64,000 nucleotides of DNA, taken from NCBI GenBank assembly GCA_001600455.1, contig BCKC01000013.1, forward strand, positions 124,001-188,000. Reading direction: 5' to 3'. The position numbers were made by a program, and so were the translations under genes. Shown here piece after piece: positions 1-11,247 of this stretch. This DNA comes from Endocalyx cinctus (lineage: Eukaryota > Ascomycota > Sordariomycetes > Amphisphaeriales > Apiosporaceae). Within the stretch, counting starts at the first letter, position 1, and each line of letters opens with the position of its first letter. The notes under the pieces are model-generated. The model was not told the DNA's origin. It did no database searches and saw only the letters and a program-made list of their open reading frames with translations.

Positions 1-188
1 AGTGAATGATACGTAAGTACTTATTATGGCGGATTTAACGTAGCACTCTGGTAAATACAACAGAAACGTATTTCTCCTTTTCACTCACCGAGTATTTCAA
101 TTCTTTTTTTATGTAAATACGAATGCCAATAGCCAGTTAACGGTATATACTACTTTCCAAATGTGCCCATATCTTCACAGGGTTCCAA

Positions 189-1967
189 TTAGATGACGCG
201 TCCTCTGACCTGGTCAGTGGTATGTACATTGATGTTCCGCCAGAAAGCAACCCCTACAAATCCAATAGCCCAAGCAGCAATTCCGGCAATCAACATTTTC
301 TCCTGGGCGTCGCCGTAAGCGCGAGAGATAGCCGAGCGAGCTTCCGTGCCCATGGGATAAGATAGTTGATTCTTTATATCGGCATAAATAAGATCCACGT
401 TGGCCAGTTCCGATGCCGGAAGATATTCGTTTAACTTCGGACGGAAAACCGCTTGCCAGATAGATGCTCCTATGGTCAGACCGACGGCGCCGCCGATATC
501 GCTGAACATTGCCTCGACCGCCGAAACGACCGCAATCTCTTGGTGGCTGACAGGTGCCATGGCGGCAATCCCGGAGGTGATGATGATGGTTCCGCTGGCA
601 ATCCCGGCGAGGATTAGCGCTAAGACCACGAAACCGATATTATCTTCGGGGAAACGGAAGCGAAGCATCAAGCCCAGACCAATGATAAACACCGGGATAG
701 ACAAGAGGGTTACGTTCTTGAAATGACCAGTTCGATGAATAAACCAACCAACTAAGAGGGACCAGATGGGAGTGACGACGGTGTAAGCATTGAAAACGTA
801 GCTCGCGTGAGTCACGCTGAGGTCTTGAACGACCAATAAAAATGAAATAAAATAACTCGACCAGACGGAATAACTAATGAAAAGAACAGCCGACAAGACA
901 TAAGCCCCCAATACGGTACGATCCGTCAAGACGTGGGGCGGAATAAATGTAATAGGGGCAAGGAACTTTTCCCAGCAAAAGAACATGATAAGAAGGAAGA
1001 CGCCAACAATGATCAAGGAAATAATGAGCGGAGACCGCCAACCTTGTGATTGTGCAGAATAAATATTGAACGGTAAAAGGAAGAGGGCAAGACCGGCTGA
1101 TAATAGCAGTATTCCAATAGCGTCGAACTCGCGAGCATAATAGAGAAAAATCTGCCAGACGGGTTTGTTTCCGTAGTTATGCTTCTTGAATAGTCCTTGC
1201 TTCTTCGCTTTGCTTTGGTTGTAGATGAATAGGCCGTAAAGGGGGAGAGTAACCACAGGTATGGCAATAGTGAAAGTTGCGAAGGCCCATCGCCAACCGG
1301 GACCTGAAAGGTATGCGTTGGCTAGAGGACCGGCGATCCAGGCGACTATCAAACTCGAGGAAGAGGTAAAAGCGAGCATAAAACCGCGATTTCGCAATGA
1401 TGTGGTATCGGCGATGAATATGTTGATAGTATATAGCAGAGAATTCTGACCCACGGTATAAAAGACCGCGGCTGCGGCATACTGCTCTACCGATTGACAG
1501 GCTGAGAATATGATGAGACCAATGGTGGCTAACGCGATGGACAACAGATACCCATGAGGTCGGCCAAAGATATCTAAAATCTTAGCGATGGTGAGCTTAG
1601 AGATACCACCGACGATGCTGCTGATGACGGCCACCGTAGGGGTAAGAGAATGCTCCTGGAACGCAGAAGTTACGAAAGTAGTTAATGTAGTTAGTAAATT
1701 CTACTGTAGAAGGATGATGAAGTAAATGAACCAGATCATCGCATACGCCATGTTCAGTGAAGTTTTCGTCCACACCGAAGCTATGGCCTCGATATTCTGC
1801 ACACCTGTCTGGAACTCGGAACGCACGTGATCGAAATCTTGATCTTTGGAGCTTGAAGATACTCCAGTATCGTGAGGTTTCTGGAGAACTACCGGGTCTG
1901 ATTTCTCATTTACGACAGCATTGCTGACCTCCAACCCTACGGCCTGATCAGTTGGAGTCTTGCTCAT
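189..1967 (-). pseudogene. siderophore-iron MFS transporter, one in-frame stop
   Basis: A 593-codon frame that looks like a full-length siderophore-iron (SIT/ARN-type) MFS permease of the plasma or vesicle membrane, importing ferric siderophores by proton symport. The first 88 codons are a charged cytosolic tail plus the start of TM1; then comes TAG (1701-1703); then the same frame continues without a break through the conserved segment FVTSAFQEHSLTPT and 13 or so further membrane segments to the natural stop. A 49-bp GTAGAA...CCAG intron could remove the stop, but the join would leave the frame and would delete conserved sequence, so I read it as a nonsense mutation. The length matches the usual 580-620 aa. 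A CAG to TAG change would be a CpA to TpA transition, the type made by RIP. Family call is strong; loss of function is inferred and could be a base-call error. Confidence 0.8.
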
Positions 1968-2930
1968 TGTAGAATGGGGGTACCAGGCAGCTTTAAGGGT
2001 CTTCGAAACTAAGTTGATAGAAAAAAGTAAAGTGGATAAAGCGTATTTATAGATGAAAATGTTTGTCTTTCTGAAAAAAAAAAAAAAAAAATCAAACTAA
2101 AGAAATTGTTCATAGTTGAAAGAATAAGAAGACATAAAAGTTATCGAAGGAGACGAACATCCGAGACTTTTTGGGAGTTGACCATGTTTTTGAAAATAGT
2201 TCAAATGTGACTTGCGCCTCTCAGCTCCTTCAAGTATCGTTACCTGCGTTTTGAGCAAGTTTTTGTTTCTTTCACAAAATTCAATGCCCCGGTACCGTCA
2301 ACTAATAAAAGTAATGTCAATTTATTTATTCCACTGAGTATTAATAAATCAACTAATAATTATATCTTACATGTAATTATTTACTTTTGGCAAAATAGAC
2401 AACTGGACATGGTTATTCGCATATCCACCACAGATATCATTCCATTATCTAAGCTACAAAATTATCAAATGCAAACTTTAGTAAGTCCTATACGTGGAAA
2501 TTCAAGTCACTTATTATCTTGAGTCTTGGCCCGTGTACACCTCACTTACTACTTAGCAAGCACATATGTATGGGTATACATGATTTCAAAAATTCTTAAG
2601 GATTCGATTTTGCTTGGGTGCGGCGCTGTGCCTCACGTGGCCAAGAGAAAACTAGCTCAAACTTGCTCAGATTTGACAGGAAGGGGAAGAAGGTGATAAT
2701 AGTCAACTACTCCACATGCGGGAAACCCTTGCGCATGTTCCTACAATGCTAGGGTCAAAACGAATACGGTTGGAAAATGGATAAGAAAACTATGCCGATT
2801 AACGCAGTCATTGTAGGTTCCTTGTCGTAATTTGCACTCGGGGTCCGGGAACGTAAAGACAATAATTAACAAGAAATGTGAAAGCACTAATGGGCAGGTT
2901 GGAAGAAAGAGCTTTGCTAGTAATATAAAA
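1968..2930. other. AT-rich intergenic region with A18 tract
   Basis: No convincing coding exon seen. It contains an 18-base A run (2074-2091). It lies upstream of the siderophore transporter, so its promoter should be at the left edge. Confidence 0.5.
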
Positions 2931-2989
2931 AGGAGGTCGGTGGATGAGAGAGAAAGGACAAACACTCACCACTTTATTGGTGAAGGCTC

Positions 2990-4060
2990 CACGAGAAGAA
3001 GACCTGCGACCGATGCGACACCGTAAGTGCTACTCACAAAACCGCTAACGATATCTATAAGAAAGAGTGATTAGCTCTTATATTGCATTTTCAGACGCGA
3101 GTACTGAGGAAGGGGAAGAGTGAAAAGTGGTATATATGTTGAAGGCCAAGAATATATATCGAAAAGAAAGAAAACTCACATAAATAATGGTCGTTTAGAG
3201 AGTGTGGTATGCTATGAGCGAGCATCAAAAACACACCTGAAAGTACACTAGAGGAGCTAATACCCGCTATGTCACGCTTGATGATAAGTGCAACAAAGTT
3301 GGGAGCGACACCACAAATCAAGCTACTGAGTTCGGATATTGCGATAGCAGACATATAAACCCACTTTATGGAAGGATATATGTAAAGCTTTCCAAAAAAA
3401 AAAAAAAAAAAAAACCAATAATTGGGGGGAGGAAGTGATCGAGAGGTAAGCTGTGGTATGAGAAATACCAATTAGAGACCAATGCGGTAACCTCCCGGTA
3501 TGAATCAACCGCTGAGAGAAGAGGACAGAAGAGAGAGACGAATGTGAGAAATAAGGTATCGGAGTGAGGGTACAGCACGCATGATACCAACTAGATACCG
3601 ATAGGGCTGAATAATACATTGATTCCTGGCTCTCTCTTCATACTAAATATATGGGAGGAAGGCCGCATATATACACATCGTAATAATACATTCACATCAG
3701 GGTAGCCGGTAGCTACCTCGCACCTAACACCTGACCCTGACAACTAACCACTTTCACACCAACCAACATCTGGTAAATTATGAAAAGCATCGGTTATTTT
3801 AGGAATGACCGTCGCAATTATATAGTTACTGTGAAAATCGAGATGGCTAAATAATGCACAACAAGTTTTAGGTACCATTTGTTTAGAGAATAAGGGGAAG
3901 CGACATACTCGAGGGCCATGGGGAAGACACTGAAGCATAAAGTTATGATGATTAAACCCAGCTTCATACCTTGTGGATATCCGATACCATCTTCTCTGGT
4001 CGAGACTTCGTTAATGGACTTCTCATGTTGAGACTTATCCGCTGCAGATTTCTCATCCAT
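2990..4060 (-). pseudogene. decayed DHA14-type MFS transporter
   Basis: Relic of a 14-TM drug:H+ antiporter-like MFS gene (toxin or multidrug exporter family). Exon 1 (4060-3909) begins with MDEKSAADKS and runs into TM1. An 80-bp GTATGT...CAG intron (3829-3908) joins it to the conserved stretch NYIIATVIPKITDAFHNLPD, ending VGW at 3759. Homology stops there and resumes at 3393 with GKLYIYPSIKWVY, followed by ICGVAPNFVALII and GVFLMLAHSIP. The roughly 365 bp between (3394-3758) replaces about 15 expected residues and begins with an A21 run. Further on, TYGVASVAG (about 3060-3010) is followed by a one-base shift before the expected GAFTNK motif. The C-terminal two thirds of the family are absent. 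Clearly non-functional as a transporter; family assignment is firm. Confidence 0.8.
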
Positions 4061-4065
4061 GATTC

Positions 4066-4355
4066 CAGTTGGGTGAGCTGATACCGAGTTCTTGGAAGTG
4101 ATTGATCTAGACTGCGTCGGTGATGCAACTTGTGTAGACGCAACTAATTACCATCCCATCGCTTTTTCATTGGACTTTACCAGCTTCGAATATGAATGAC
4201 TATCTCTCTAAACTAGACATCCGGCGTAAGGTAAACCTCGTTGGGTTTCAAAAAAAAAAAAAAAAGCTTTATCGTCTAAATATAACAGAAAACCGTCAAA
4301 GGACTCATATGCTAATATACATTGTATTATACACTAGGAATTCGCATGACCAAAG
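4066..4355. other. short intergenic gap with A16 tract
   Basis: Contains an A16 run (4250-4265) between the MFS relic and the HET gene. Nothing else recognised. Confidence 0.5.
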
Positions 4356-6587
4356 TTAATAGAGGTTGAACCTGTCGCACCTTCTGCGCGAGGTCCTCCA
4401 TCGGTCAACGGCCTCCCCTTTCATTATCCCACTCACGTAACATTCTCCTATAAGAGTATGCCTCGGCCCTGCTCGCCTCACTAGGAAAGGAACATTACTC
4501 CCAAATAAAACCACAACCTCGTCACCCTGTTTCATACACCTTGGTCCTATGCCCATTCTACCCTCTCTGGTGATGAAAAACCGCCTGTCGTTGCAGGCTT
4601 GGACGAAAGCCTCGTGAAAACGTGCCGGATCCGCACTCGTACCTCCAAATCTCTTGAATTCCGCGTTGGGTATCTTGCACTTGAGATGCTTAGAAAACCA
4701 TTTCGCCGCAGCGTCCATCACTCCTTGCGACTGGTCCTCGTCGCGGCTGGCGGTGATGGTTGAGACAAGAGAACGCAAGAGATTTCTCACTGATTGCTGA
4801 GCTTTCTTTGCGTCCCCTCTGCCGTGGCCACTCGATAGCAGACTCGTGGCCAGCTTCCACGCGCTGGACACGAAATCCCTCTCCTCCGCGTAAGTCTCGA
4901 ATCCTGATCCGTAGCTTTTCAGCCTATCTCCGTAAAAGTCGACCGTGTCGATGTTTAGCCCATCTAGCGATAAAGTCTTGTCATTTTGCCCAAAGTCAAC
5001 ACATAGGGGCTCGCCACCATCTGCTCGGAAGGCGATGTCTTCTGCTCCTGTAGTATCATAGCTATACCAAATCAGTGAAGAAATCTTCACTCGGCTCCAA
5101 TCGGGCACCCACGAGGGCCAGCTTGGCATTGGTTTGGTAGGGTTGTCAACGTGAGAAAGGATAAGTAGAGAACCGTGCTCGATGATAAGAAACACGGCCA
5201 CGTCACGATATACCTTCCAGAGGGGCTTGTTGTAATCGGGTTCTAATAACATATGCAAGCCCTCTCTATCTGCGCCTTGCGTTTCTTCTGCCAGACCCAG
5301 GGTCGCATACAACTTATCGACATCTTGACTCGCCAGTCGGGAACGCGCATCACATAGTAAATTTAGTAGTGGTACCCGCTTATTTGGTAATACGTGCATC
5401 TTCCAGAGAGCAGAGGCTTCAGAAAGGGGCAGGAGTCCCAGGCCCTCGGCAGCGCGGCGAGACGAGAAGTCTATACTCTGAGAAGACATTGCGAAGCCAG
5501 CGGCCTCGTACCACTAAAGTATATTGAGTCAGTAATTGCTATGGTCGTCAAATAGTAAGACGGTTTAAGAGGCATGCCTGCTTAGACTTCGTTATAATGA
5601 AGGGTAGATTGGGCACGTGGTCGAAACAGCGTAGAAAAGGATCTCACTCACGGTGATGGCCGGACCCACCGCGCCCCAGTCCATCTGCCAGTCTCCGAGG
5701 ATGAGGACTGCTCTTCGTGCCAACACAACCTCTTGTACAATCCATATTCGTCGAAACCACGTATTCGACAAGAATTGGCGGAAGCTCTCCCATTCTCTTG
5801 CCGAAGGATCGGGTAGCCCGTAAACGGAATTTCTGTGTGCACGATCGCGCAGGGGTCTGAGATCAACTAGGTGGCTCGTCTCGGTTTCCAGATTCCGTAG
5901 TGCCTGGGCTAAAAAGGCGAGGACTATAGGCATCATGCCGTACCGCGATAGATGGTGTCGTGGTAGAATACCCAGCTTGACCTCTCCGATGCGGGATGCA
6001 ATATCTTTAGTCGAATCTCTCCGCGGTGACGGGTCGTCTATTGATCCGAGAACGGTTGAGTAGGAGGTTTTAGACGTGTGAATGGGTTCTTTTCCAAGCC
6101 AGATCTTGACCCTATCGGCCCGCCGATAAATCTCGCCCATCAACTTAATTTGACCTGCCCTCTCGGCCAGATCGGCATGATTTATACAAATGGCGTCGAT
6201 CCAAACGGGCAGCTGGATTGAGTTGGTATTTTCTTGCTGTTCGTATCTATTCCGGGCAAAAGAGCGCCAAGCATGTCGGCTGGAGTGTAAAGTATGGTCG
6301 AACGGCCAGGTCTGTACCGACGCCCAGTTCGGGAGGCGTCGCAAATGCCGCAATGCATCCTCGAGGTTCTGCGTTACATTGATAGAGACCCCGTTACAGA
6401 CAATGGGGTTTGGTGATAGAGTCTCACCCCAGACGTACGATATGGCTTCAAATTGAGGAACGTGGGCCACGTCCTCAACAGTGGTTAGCGCACATTCGAT
6501 CTGCTCGTCGGGGAGACCGGGTATAATCTCCAGTAACCGGATTGAATTTGGGCGGAGAGCAGTGTATACGCCTTCAACGATTGACAT
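4356..6587 (-). CDS. HET domain protein
   Basis: Two exons, 6587-5652 and 5513-4356, separated by a 138-bp intron with donor GTGAGT, branch CTGAC and acceptor TTTAG in phase 0; the product is about 697 aa. The N-terminal HET domain (about residues 45-200) is shown by FEAISYVWGE, then LPVWIDAICINHADLAERAGQ with the QI.LMGEIYRRADRVKIWLG continuation, and WFRRIWIVQEVVLARRAVLI near residue 290. The C-terminal half holds no known domain. HET proteins mediate heterokaryon incompatibility: the HET domain triggers cell death when paired with a non-self partner. This is one of the few large intact genes here, and fits with the PLP and NLR-like relatives elsewhere in the window. The start is the first ATG of the frame, seven residues before the first conserved block. 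The role in incompatibility is inferred from family only. Confidence 0.9.
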
Positions 6588-6772
6588 GGCAAAACATTAA
6601 ATGAAGTAATTCGTGAAATTGAGAGTTAATGTGATTTAGATATAAAGATAAGAGAACCCGAAAAATACAAATTCGGCAACGAGTCGGCTCTATCCTTTTC
6701 TCTCACATATCTATCCCCATTCGAATCATTCCTTGGCGACCCAAATACAGTAGTATTTTATGAAAGCGTACG

Positions 6773-6935
6773 TTTACAGCACACTTCACGGCACAATATC
6801 GAATACTAATTGGTTAACTCATGTATTAGGGGTCAGGGGATGTGTAAGCTGGTAAGGTACCTTACGGGCTATGTGATGCGCTAATCGTGACGCTGATCAG
6901 TACGCCTCGCCGTCGGTCCGAATATAGCCCGTAAA
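6773..6935 (-). repeat. MITE-like repeat, family 1 copy a
   Basis: On the minus strand it reads TTTACGGGCTATATTCGGAC... and ends ...GAAGTGTGCTGTAAA. It matches 16880-17024, which lies in the opposite orientation, along its whole length. Its first 73 bases are themselves bounded by a perfect 11-bp inverted repeat, TTACGGGCTAT / ATAGCCCGTAA. No protein is encoded. The size, terminal inverted repeats and dispersed inverted copies suggest a non-autonomous DNA transposon; I could not identify a target-site duplication. Confidence 0.7.
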
Positions 6936-7721
6936 GCAGCCCAACTATACTAAAAAAAAAATAACTATCCTCTTATAATATCATTCTCTTTCTATTGTGT
7001 AAAGGGTGGCGGGAGGGATAAAAAAGACTTATTCACGATACGTATTCGATATGTGCTAGACGTGTATGCCTCCGAACTTGGTATTGTAAAGGTGTAAAGG
7101 GGGTGTGGGTCCCTATAGGCTTGTAAACTACTGTAAGCTATTTTCAAGCCTATTAAGGAAATGATAGGTGAGGCAGTGCTGATATACTACCATGCATCGT
7201 TTCAACCGTGGACTCAGCCCTGCCTGCTCAGCTGCTTGTACACTCCCATGACTCCGCGTATCTTGGAGGGGTTGGACATGGATGCGCAGTTTAAAGGAAT
7301 GAATGCCTACCTTACCACCTGTGGGGTTTTGGAGCGCCGATCAGCCACACTGCCACAGCCACCCCATGATGGTAATACACTGCTCACATACAAAAATATC
7401 GCCACTTCTCTATATTATCAACCACAGTACTTGTAACATCGGGCATCGTACTTATTTATCATGTTTCTCGATTTCTAACCTTATCAAGGTTATCATTATC
7501 ACTTTTTGATCTTATTGTTAAATTGTGCGTATCGAATGCTTGTTGTTGGTTACTCTTCCATTTTACTTTGTCTGGCCAAAGTCCCAATTTACAAGTATGT
7601 GGCATTATTTTATTGAAATATAGCCCATGAGGTAATCTGACAGATAACACGTCTGCGTCTCTCCAGTTGCAAACCAATATTAGGCTTTACAGCAAACATA
7701 CAGGGAATATTGTTGCGTTGT

Positions 7722-7758
7722 AAAAAAAAAAAAAAAAAAAAAAAAAANAAANAAAAAA
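7722..7758. repeat. poly-A run with unresolved bases
   Basis: About 37 bases of A interrupted by two N calls, 55 bases upstream of the membrane-protein start. Probably a homopolymer the assembly could not resolve. Confidence 0.8.
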
Positions 7759-7812
7759 GAAAAGAGGCCATGTCAAGAAATATTAGTAAGCTCGAGATCT
7801 TGATTGGGTTAT

Positions 7813-8737
7813 ATGAAGAATCAATCACTAATATCCACATATACAGTCTTCTATGCGCAGTGGTACGTTCATAATAACCTCCCCTAAAAGGCATCAACTC
7901 ATAATCTCCTCCAGGGCTGGTCTTTTCTCAGGGGCAGCGCTTGCTATATTATATATATGGGACTTAATAAAACTCCCATTCTCTTATTATGATGAAAAAG
8001 AGGAAATTTGTGAATTCTCGTGGCACTGTTGGATAGTTGTGCTCAGTCTGCTCACCAATCTCATTAATAACATGTTGGTCACTTTGCTTTGTCTTCTTCC
8101 ATATATTATTATGTTCACATCTAAACTAGACTGGCTAACTTAAGTCAAATGATCCATAATCAGAGTCTTACCACCTGCACCTTTTTTTCTGGAGGTCCCA
8201 TATCTTCACTTCCGCTTTAACTGGGTAATTTCATTTTATTACTTCTGGTTCACGTTCGTGTTCTTTATCCAAGATCGCATAGGGGTAAAATATCCCACAG
8301 ATATCTTTATCCGGTTAGCACTTGCAATATCATGTATCTTTTCCGCCTCCATACTTTTCGGACACAACCCTGTCTCCCGGTGGCCAAATTTCATGCGCGT
8401 GGGTTTTTATATTTCATACCTGGCGATAACTAGCACCGACGTCGGTTTTCCATTTCGGGAGAGGTACTACTGTCCATCCATTTGGTACTACTGGCCCTCA
8501 AATGCATGGACAGGTTTATTCTTCAGTACCTATGGCTTCAACATCTTGCCGAGTATTTCAGCACTTATCGCGGCGGTGCTATATTTAGGTGCCGCACTTT
8601 TGGGATATAAATTTATTTTCAACCCGCGTCTGGGAGGTTCCGGTCTTGAACCTGTGGATTTCATGGTGTCTGGCTGGGGTCCCGAACTTAACTCGATCGA
8701 GCCAAGTGACGAGGAAGGTAGAATACAGTTACACTAG
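7813..8737 (+). CDS. multi-pass membrane protein, unknown
   Basis: Three exons restore one frame of about 273 aa: 7813-7862, 7915-8112 and 8164-8737. Intron 1 has donor GTACGT and acceptor TCCAG. Intron 2 has a CTAAC branch and CAG acceptor but an unusual GTTCAC donor. The protein begins MKNQSLISTYTVFYAQWAG and has about six hydrophobic helices (around AALAILYIW, the long VVLSLLTNLI...LLCLLPYII segment, FYYFWFTFVFF, LALAISCIF and ALIAAVLYLGAALLG) and an acidic, soluble C-terminal tail. It has aromatic-rich loops (YYCPSIWYYWP). I do not recognise the family. Good splice agreement and hydrophobic pattern argue it is real. Confidence 0.65.
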
Positions 8738-9489
8738 TATCAACGATGGATCGGAGGAAGATAATACTTTTTTTATATCAAACTTTGCTTTTATATTTAA
8801 GTTATTCTTGATACCATAATCCTGGCACTTTATCGCTCAGATCCGTAGTCATTTGTTTTAATATAGCCGTAGAAGGTAAAATTGGGAATGGCAAAAGAAA
8901 ATAACATGATAAAAATTGCTACACAGCTTCCAACTAAGTCTACGGGACCAGCAAAACTCCTCGTCTTTTCGCGGCTGAAATCAATTCGTAGGTACAATAA
9001 AAAAGCATATCATATCACGATATGCAGGCTATAACGAAGAGACTATCGCAAGAGAGGAGATAAATTTATTACCTAGCTATTTGACTGTCTTCCGAAATGA
9101 AGGAATCTGGGTGAAGTCAATCCTGATCGTGAACGAAAAATAGCAAGGTGATAACAATTGGATGAATGATTAGAAATGATTATTCGAAGAAAATTCTCTC
9201 GTAAGTCATGCTTTTGGTATACATTGTGAAGTGGGCTTCCCTTAACAGTCACCCCTCCTAGCTCACGACAAGTAGAAAAACAATAGTTAAACGGTTAGAT
9301 ATACTCATCCTCAGCTGAATGAAGGTTTTGATAAAATCCAGGAACTTCTCAAAATGAATTCAATCAATTTATCAAATGTTATATAGTTTTCATGATACTC
9401 ATATAATACGACGCAATTTGGTTTACTTCGGAGAGCGTCATTAATTATCTAGCAAAGTAGAGACAAATTGATGAACGTAAATCCGTTAC
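8738..9489. other. intergenic, nothing recognised
   Basis: AT-rich sequence between two convergent genes. No conserved coding segment or repeat copy recognised. Confidence 0.5.
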
Positions 9490-10380
9490 CTAACTACTCT
9501 TAACGTATCTACCGCTCTTTATGGCTCGAATGTCTTTACCATATCCTTCTTGATCAATTATCCTCTGCAGGTACATTAGGTCAATTCGTTTGACAGCTTC
9601 TATTCTATCTTTCGGCCAGTTATCCCAAAGACAGTGTGGTTTTCCAGTCCAAGACGAACCAAAGTCGACGAGGAGTCCATTCTTGAAATTACGCGGGTAT
9701 ATGTCGAGGTTCAGGATATGGCGTTTGTTCATCCAGCGAATTCCCCTAAGTATCTTCTTGAGCATCTGCTCATCCAAGTCCGAGTCGTCTTCGATGTATT
9801 CTTTCACCAGCGCTCGCACGGGGCTGCCCTCCACTTTTTCACGGTACTCGTCACTCAGCGGAAGATCCCAAAGATCCACACCGAACTTTGCCAACACGGC
9901 TTCATCTCTCTTTTGAAGTCCCACGAAGCCGTAGCAATGTGCGAAGTTCTTCCTTTGGAGTCTCTGTTTGGTCTGTAGCTGTTGGATGCGTGCGTACGCT
10001 CGACACTCGGCATAAAATGGATCGGTATGGAACGCTAGCTCCTCGTCCGACACTTTTCTCCCAGCGCTGGGACCTAGATCCCCTCTGTACGTAGATGGGT
10101 CGAAGAACTTGAACTACAGAAACAAGGAATTATGTCAAAGACTTATTTACTAATCGAAAGCTGGAGAACATACTACTTTCAATGCATACACGTGTGAGTT
10201 GATCACGACTTTGAAGACGTAGCTTTGGCCACCGGACTGGGATGTGTCGTTTTCATTCAATAACTGATCCCAAACGATCAAATCATCTCTGTATGGAAAT
10301 GCTTTCAATTTCGGCCCATCGCATGGAGGGAGCTCTTTTGCGACGAGCAGTCGACGATTCTCTTCAACTCCTCCTGCCAT
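9490..10380 (-). CDS. small protein kinase-like protein
   Basis: Exons 10380-10174 and 10113-9490, joined across a 60-bp GTATGT...GTAG intron in phase 0, give about 276 aa. The kinase core is recognisable: a glycine-containing loop (GGQSYVFKV), the ATP-anchoring lysine in YALKV at the exon junction, a catalytic loop LNLDIYPRNF near residue 205, and the metal-binding DFG in LLVDFGSS shortly after. The catalytic loop departs from HRDxKxxN: there is no HR, and lysine is replaced (D-I-Y-P-R-N), as in other small fungal kinase-like families of unknown substrate. The chain ends soon after the DFG region, so most of a normal C-lobe is missing. It may be an atypical kinase or a pseudokinase. It is transcribed divergently from the 397-aa protein at 11248. 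Confidence 0.75.
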
Positions 10381-11247
10381 GGTGAGAAATGCATGAGTCT
10401 CTCAGGCTTTTCTATCGAAAATGTCAAGTTGAACTCGCTGCACAGTTACTGTTAAAATTTTTTTGAAGACCCCGGTCGGAGGAAGTACGGATGACTGCTT
10501 AGTCATGAAATGCATTGATTTGAGAGGGTTTTTCGCTGGTAGCTCATAGTTTTAGAACTTCGAAAAAAAAAACAATCTTTTTTGCTCCGAAATAATAAGT
10601 CTTCTTTCTGTCGGTCGCCTCCCCCCCCCCCTTATTGACGAACAGCCCGGCCGCCATAGGCCCTCACGAGCCAATCAGCGCACGGCACAGTTAACCGCTT
10701 AATTCATACTTTTACTTTTATATATATATATAAGCTTAACATAAGTTTAAGACTCAGGCCTTTCTGTGAGCCAGCACGCTCACCTCTTGTGAATCTGGCG
10801 AGGAAGAGTCGGGTGGGGTAATCAGTAGGTGGTTGGAGAAGAATGTACACAACATATACATCCCTATTATTATCCGCAATATACTATAAAAAACATTGAT
10901 AAGCCGGAAAGGTATAAATGGCTAGAATACACTTCCGACGCTTCCGACGGTTACGACGTTGTTGTTGTTATTGTTGCAAATACTACCCACAATTCCATTA
11001 TTTGTGTTAACACGACGCATGAATACTATGGAAATTGAATTTATTGGTAGATTTAAAATCGTACAATGAAGCAGGCTGTAAAATGAGTCAGTAGCCGACT
11101 GAAGCACTCATCCAAAGCGGCCCAGAGGCCATCTATTTATTACTGATATTCATCCGCCCAGTTAATTTCCTTAGCATAGATAATCGATGAACACCAAATA
11201 TTTAATAGACAGAGTCGTTAAAATCCTCCGGATACATTCGTCAGAAT
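10381..11247. other. divergent intergenic region with a repeat
   Basis: Presumed promoter space for the divergent kinase-like gene and the gene at 11248. It contains a C11-12 run near 10621 and one copy of a dispersed repeat at 10634-10800. Confidence 0.5.
10634..10800 (-). repeat. dispersed repeat, family 2a copy a
   Basis: The reverse complement matches 12717-12905 over about 170 bp: GCTGGCTCACAGAAAGGCCT near one end, GAATTAAGCGGTTAACTGTG and GCGCTGATTGGCTCGTGAGG further in. The two copies are in opposite orientation and flank the 397-aa gene. No coding capacity; likely a MITE or degraded element end. Confidence 0.65.

Larger units (their letters stand above)
6588..7812. other. gene-poor interval
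   Basis: Holds a short dispersed repeat (6773-6935, listed separately) and an A-rich run with unresolved bases (7722-7758). Small frames are present, but without conserved motifs or credible splice partners. Confidence 0.5.

Noticed and set aside
400..726. Plus-strand frames over the MFS gene
   Set aside because: Antisense shadows of conserved transporter codons.
1698..1750. A 49-bp GTAGAA...CCAG intron in the siderophore transporter that would remove the TAG
   Set aside because: The splice would leave the reading frame and remove FVTSAFQ, which is typical of this family; the simple nonsense reading is better.
4760..6456. Overlapping frames on either strand of the HET gene
   Set aside because: Shadows; HET motifs lie only in the minus-strand frame.
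7161..7509. Plus-strand frames of 91 and 68 codons
   Set aside because: No conserved motif, atypical composition and no splice partner.
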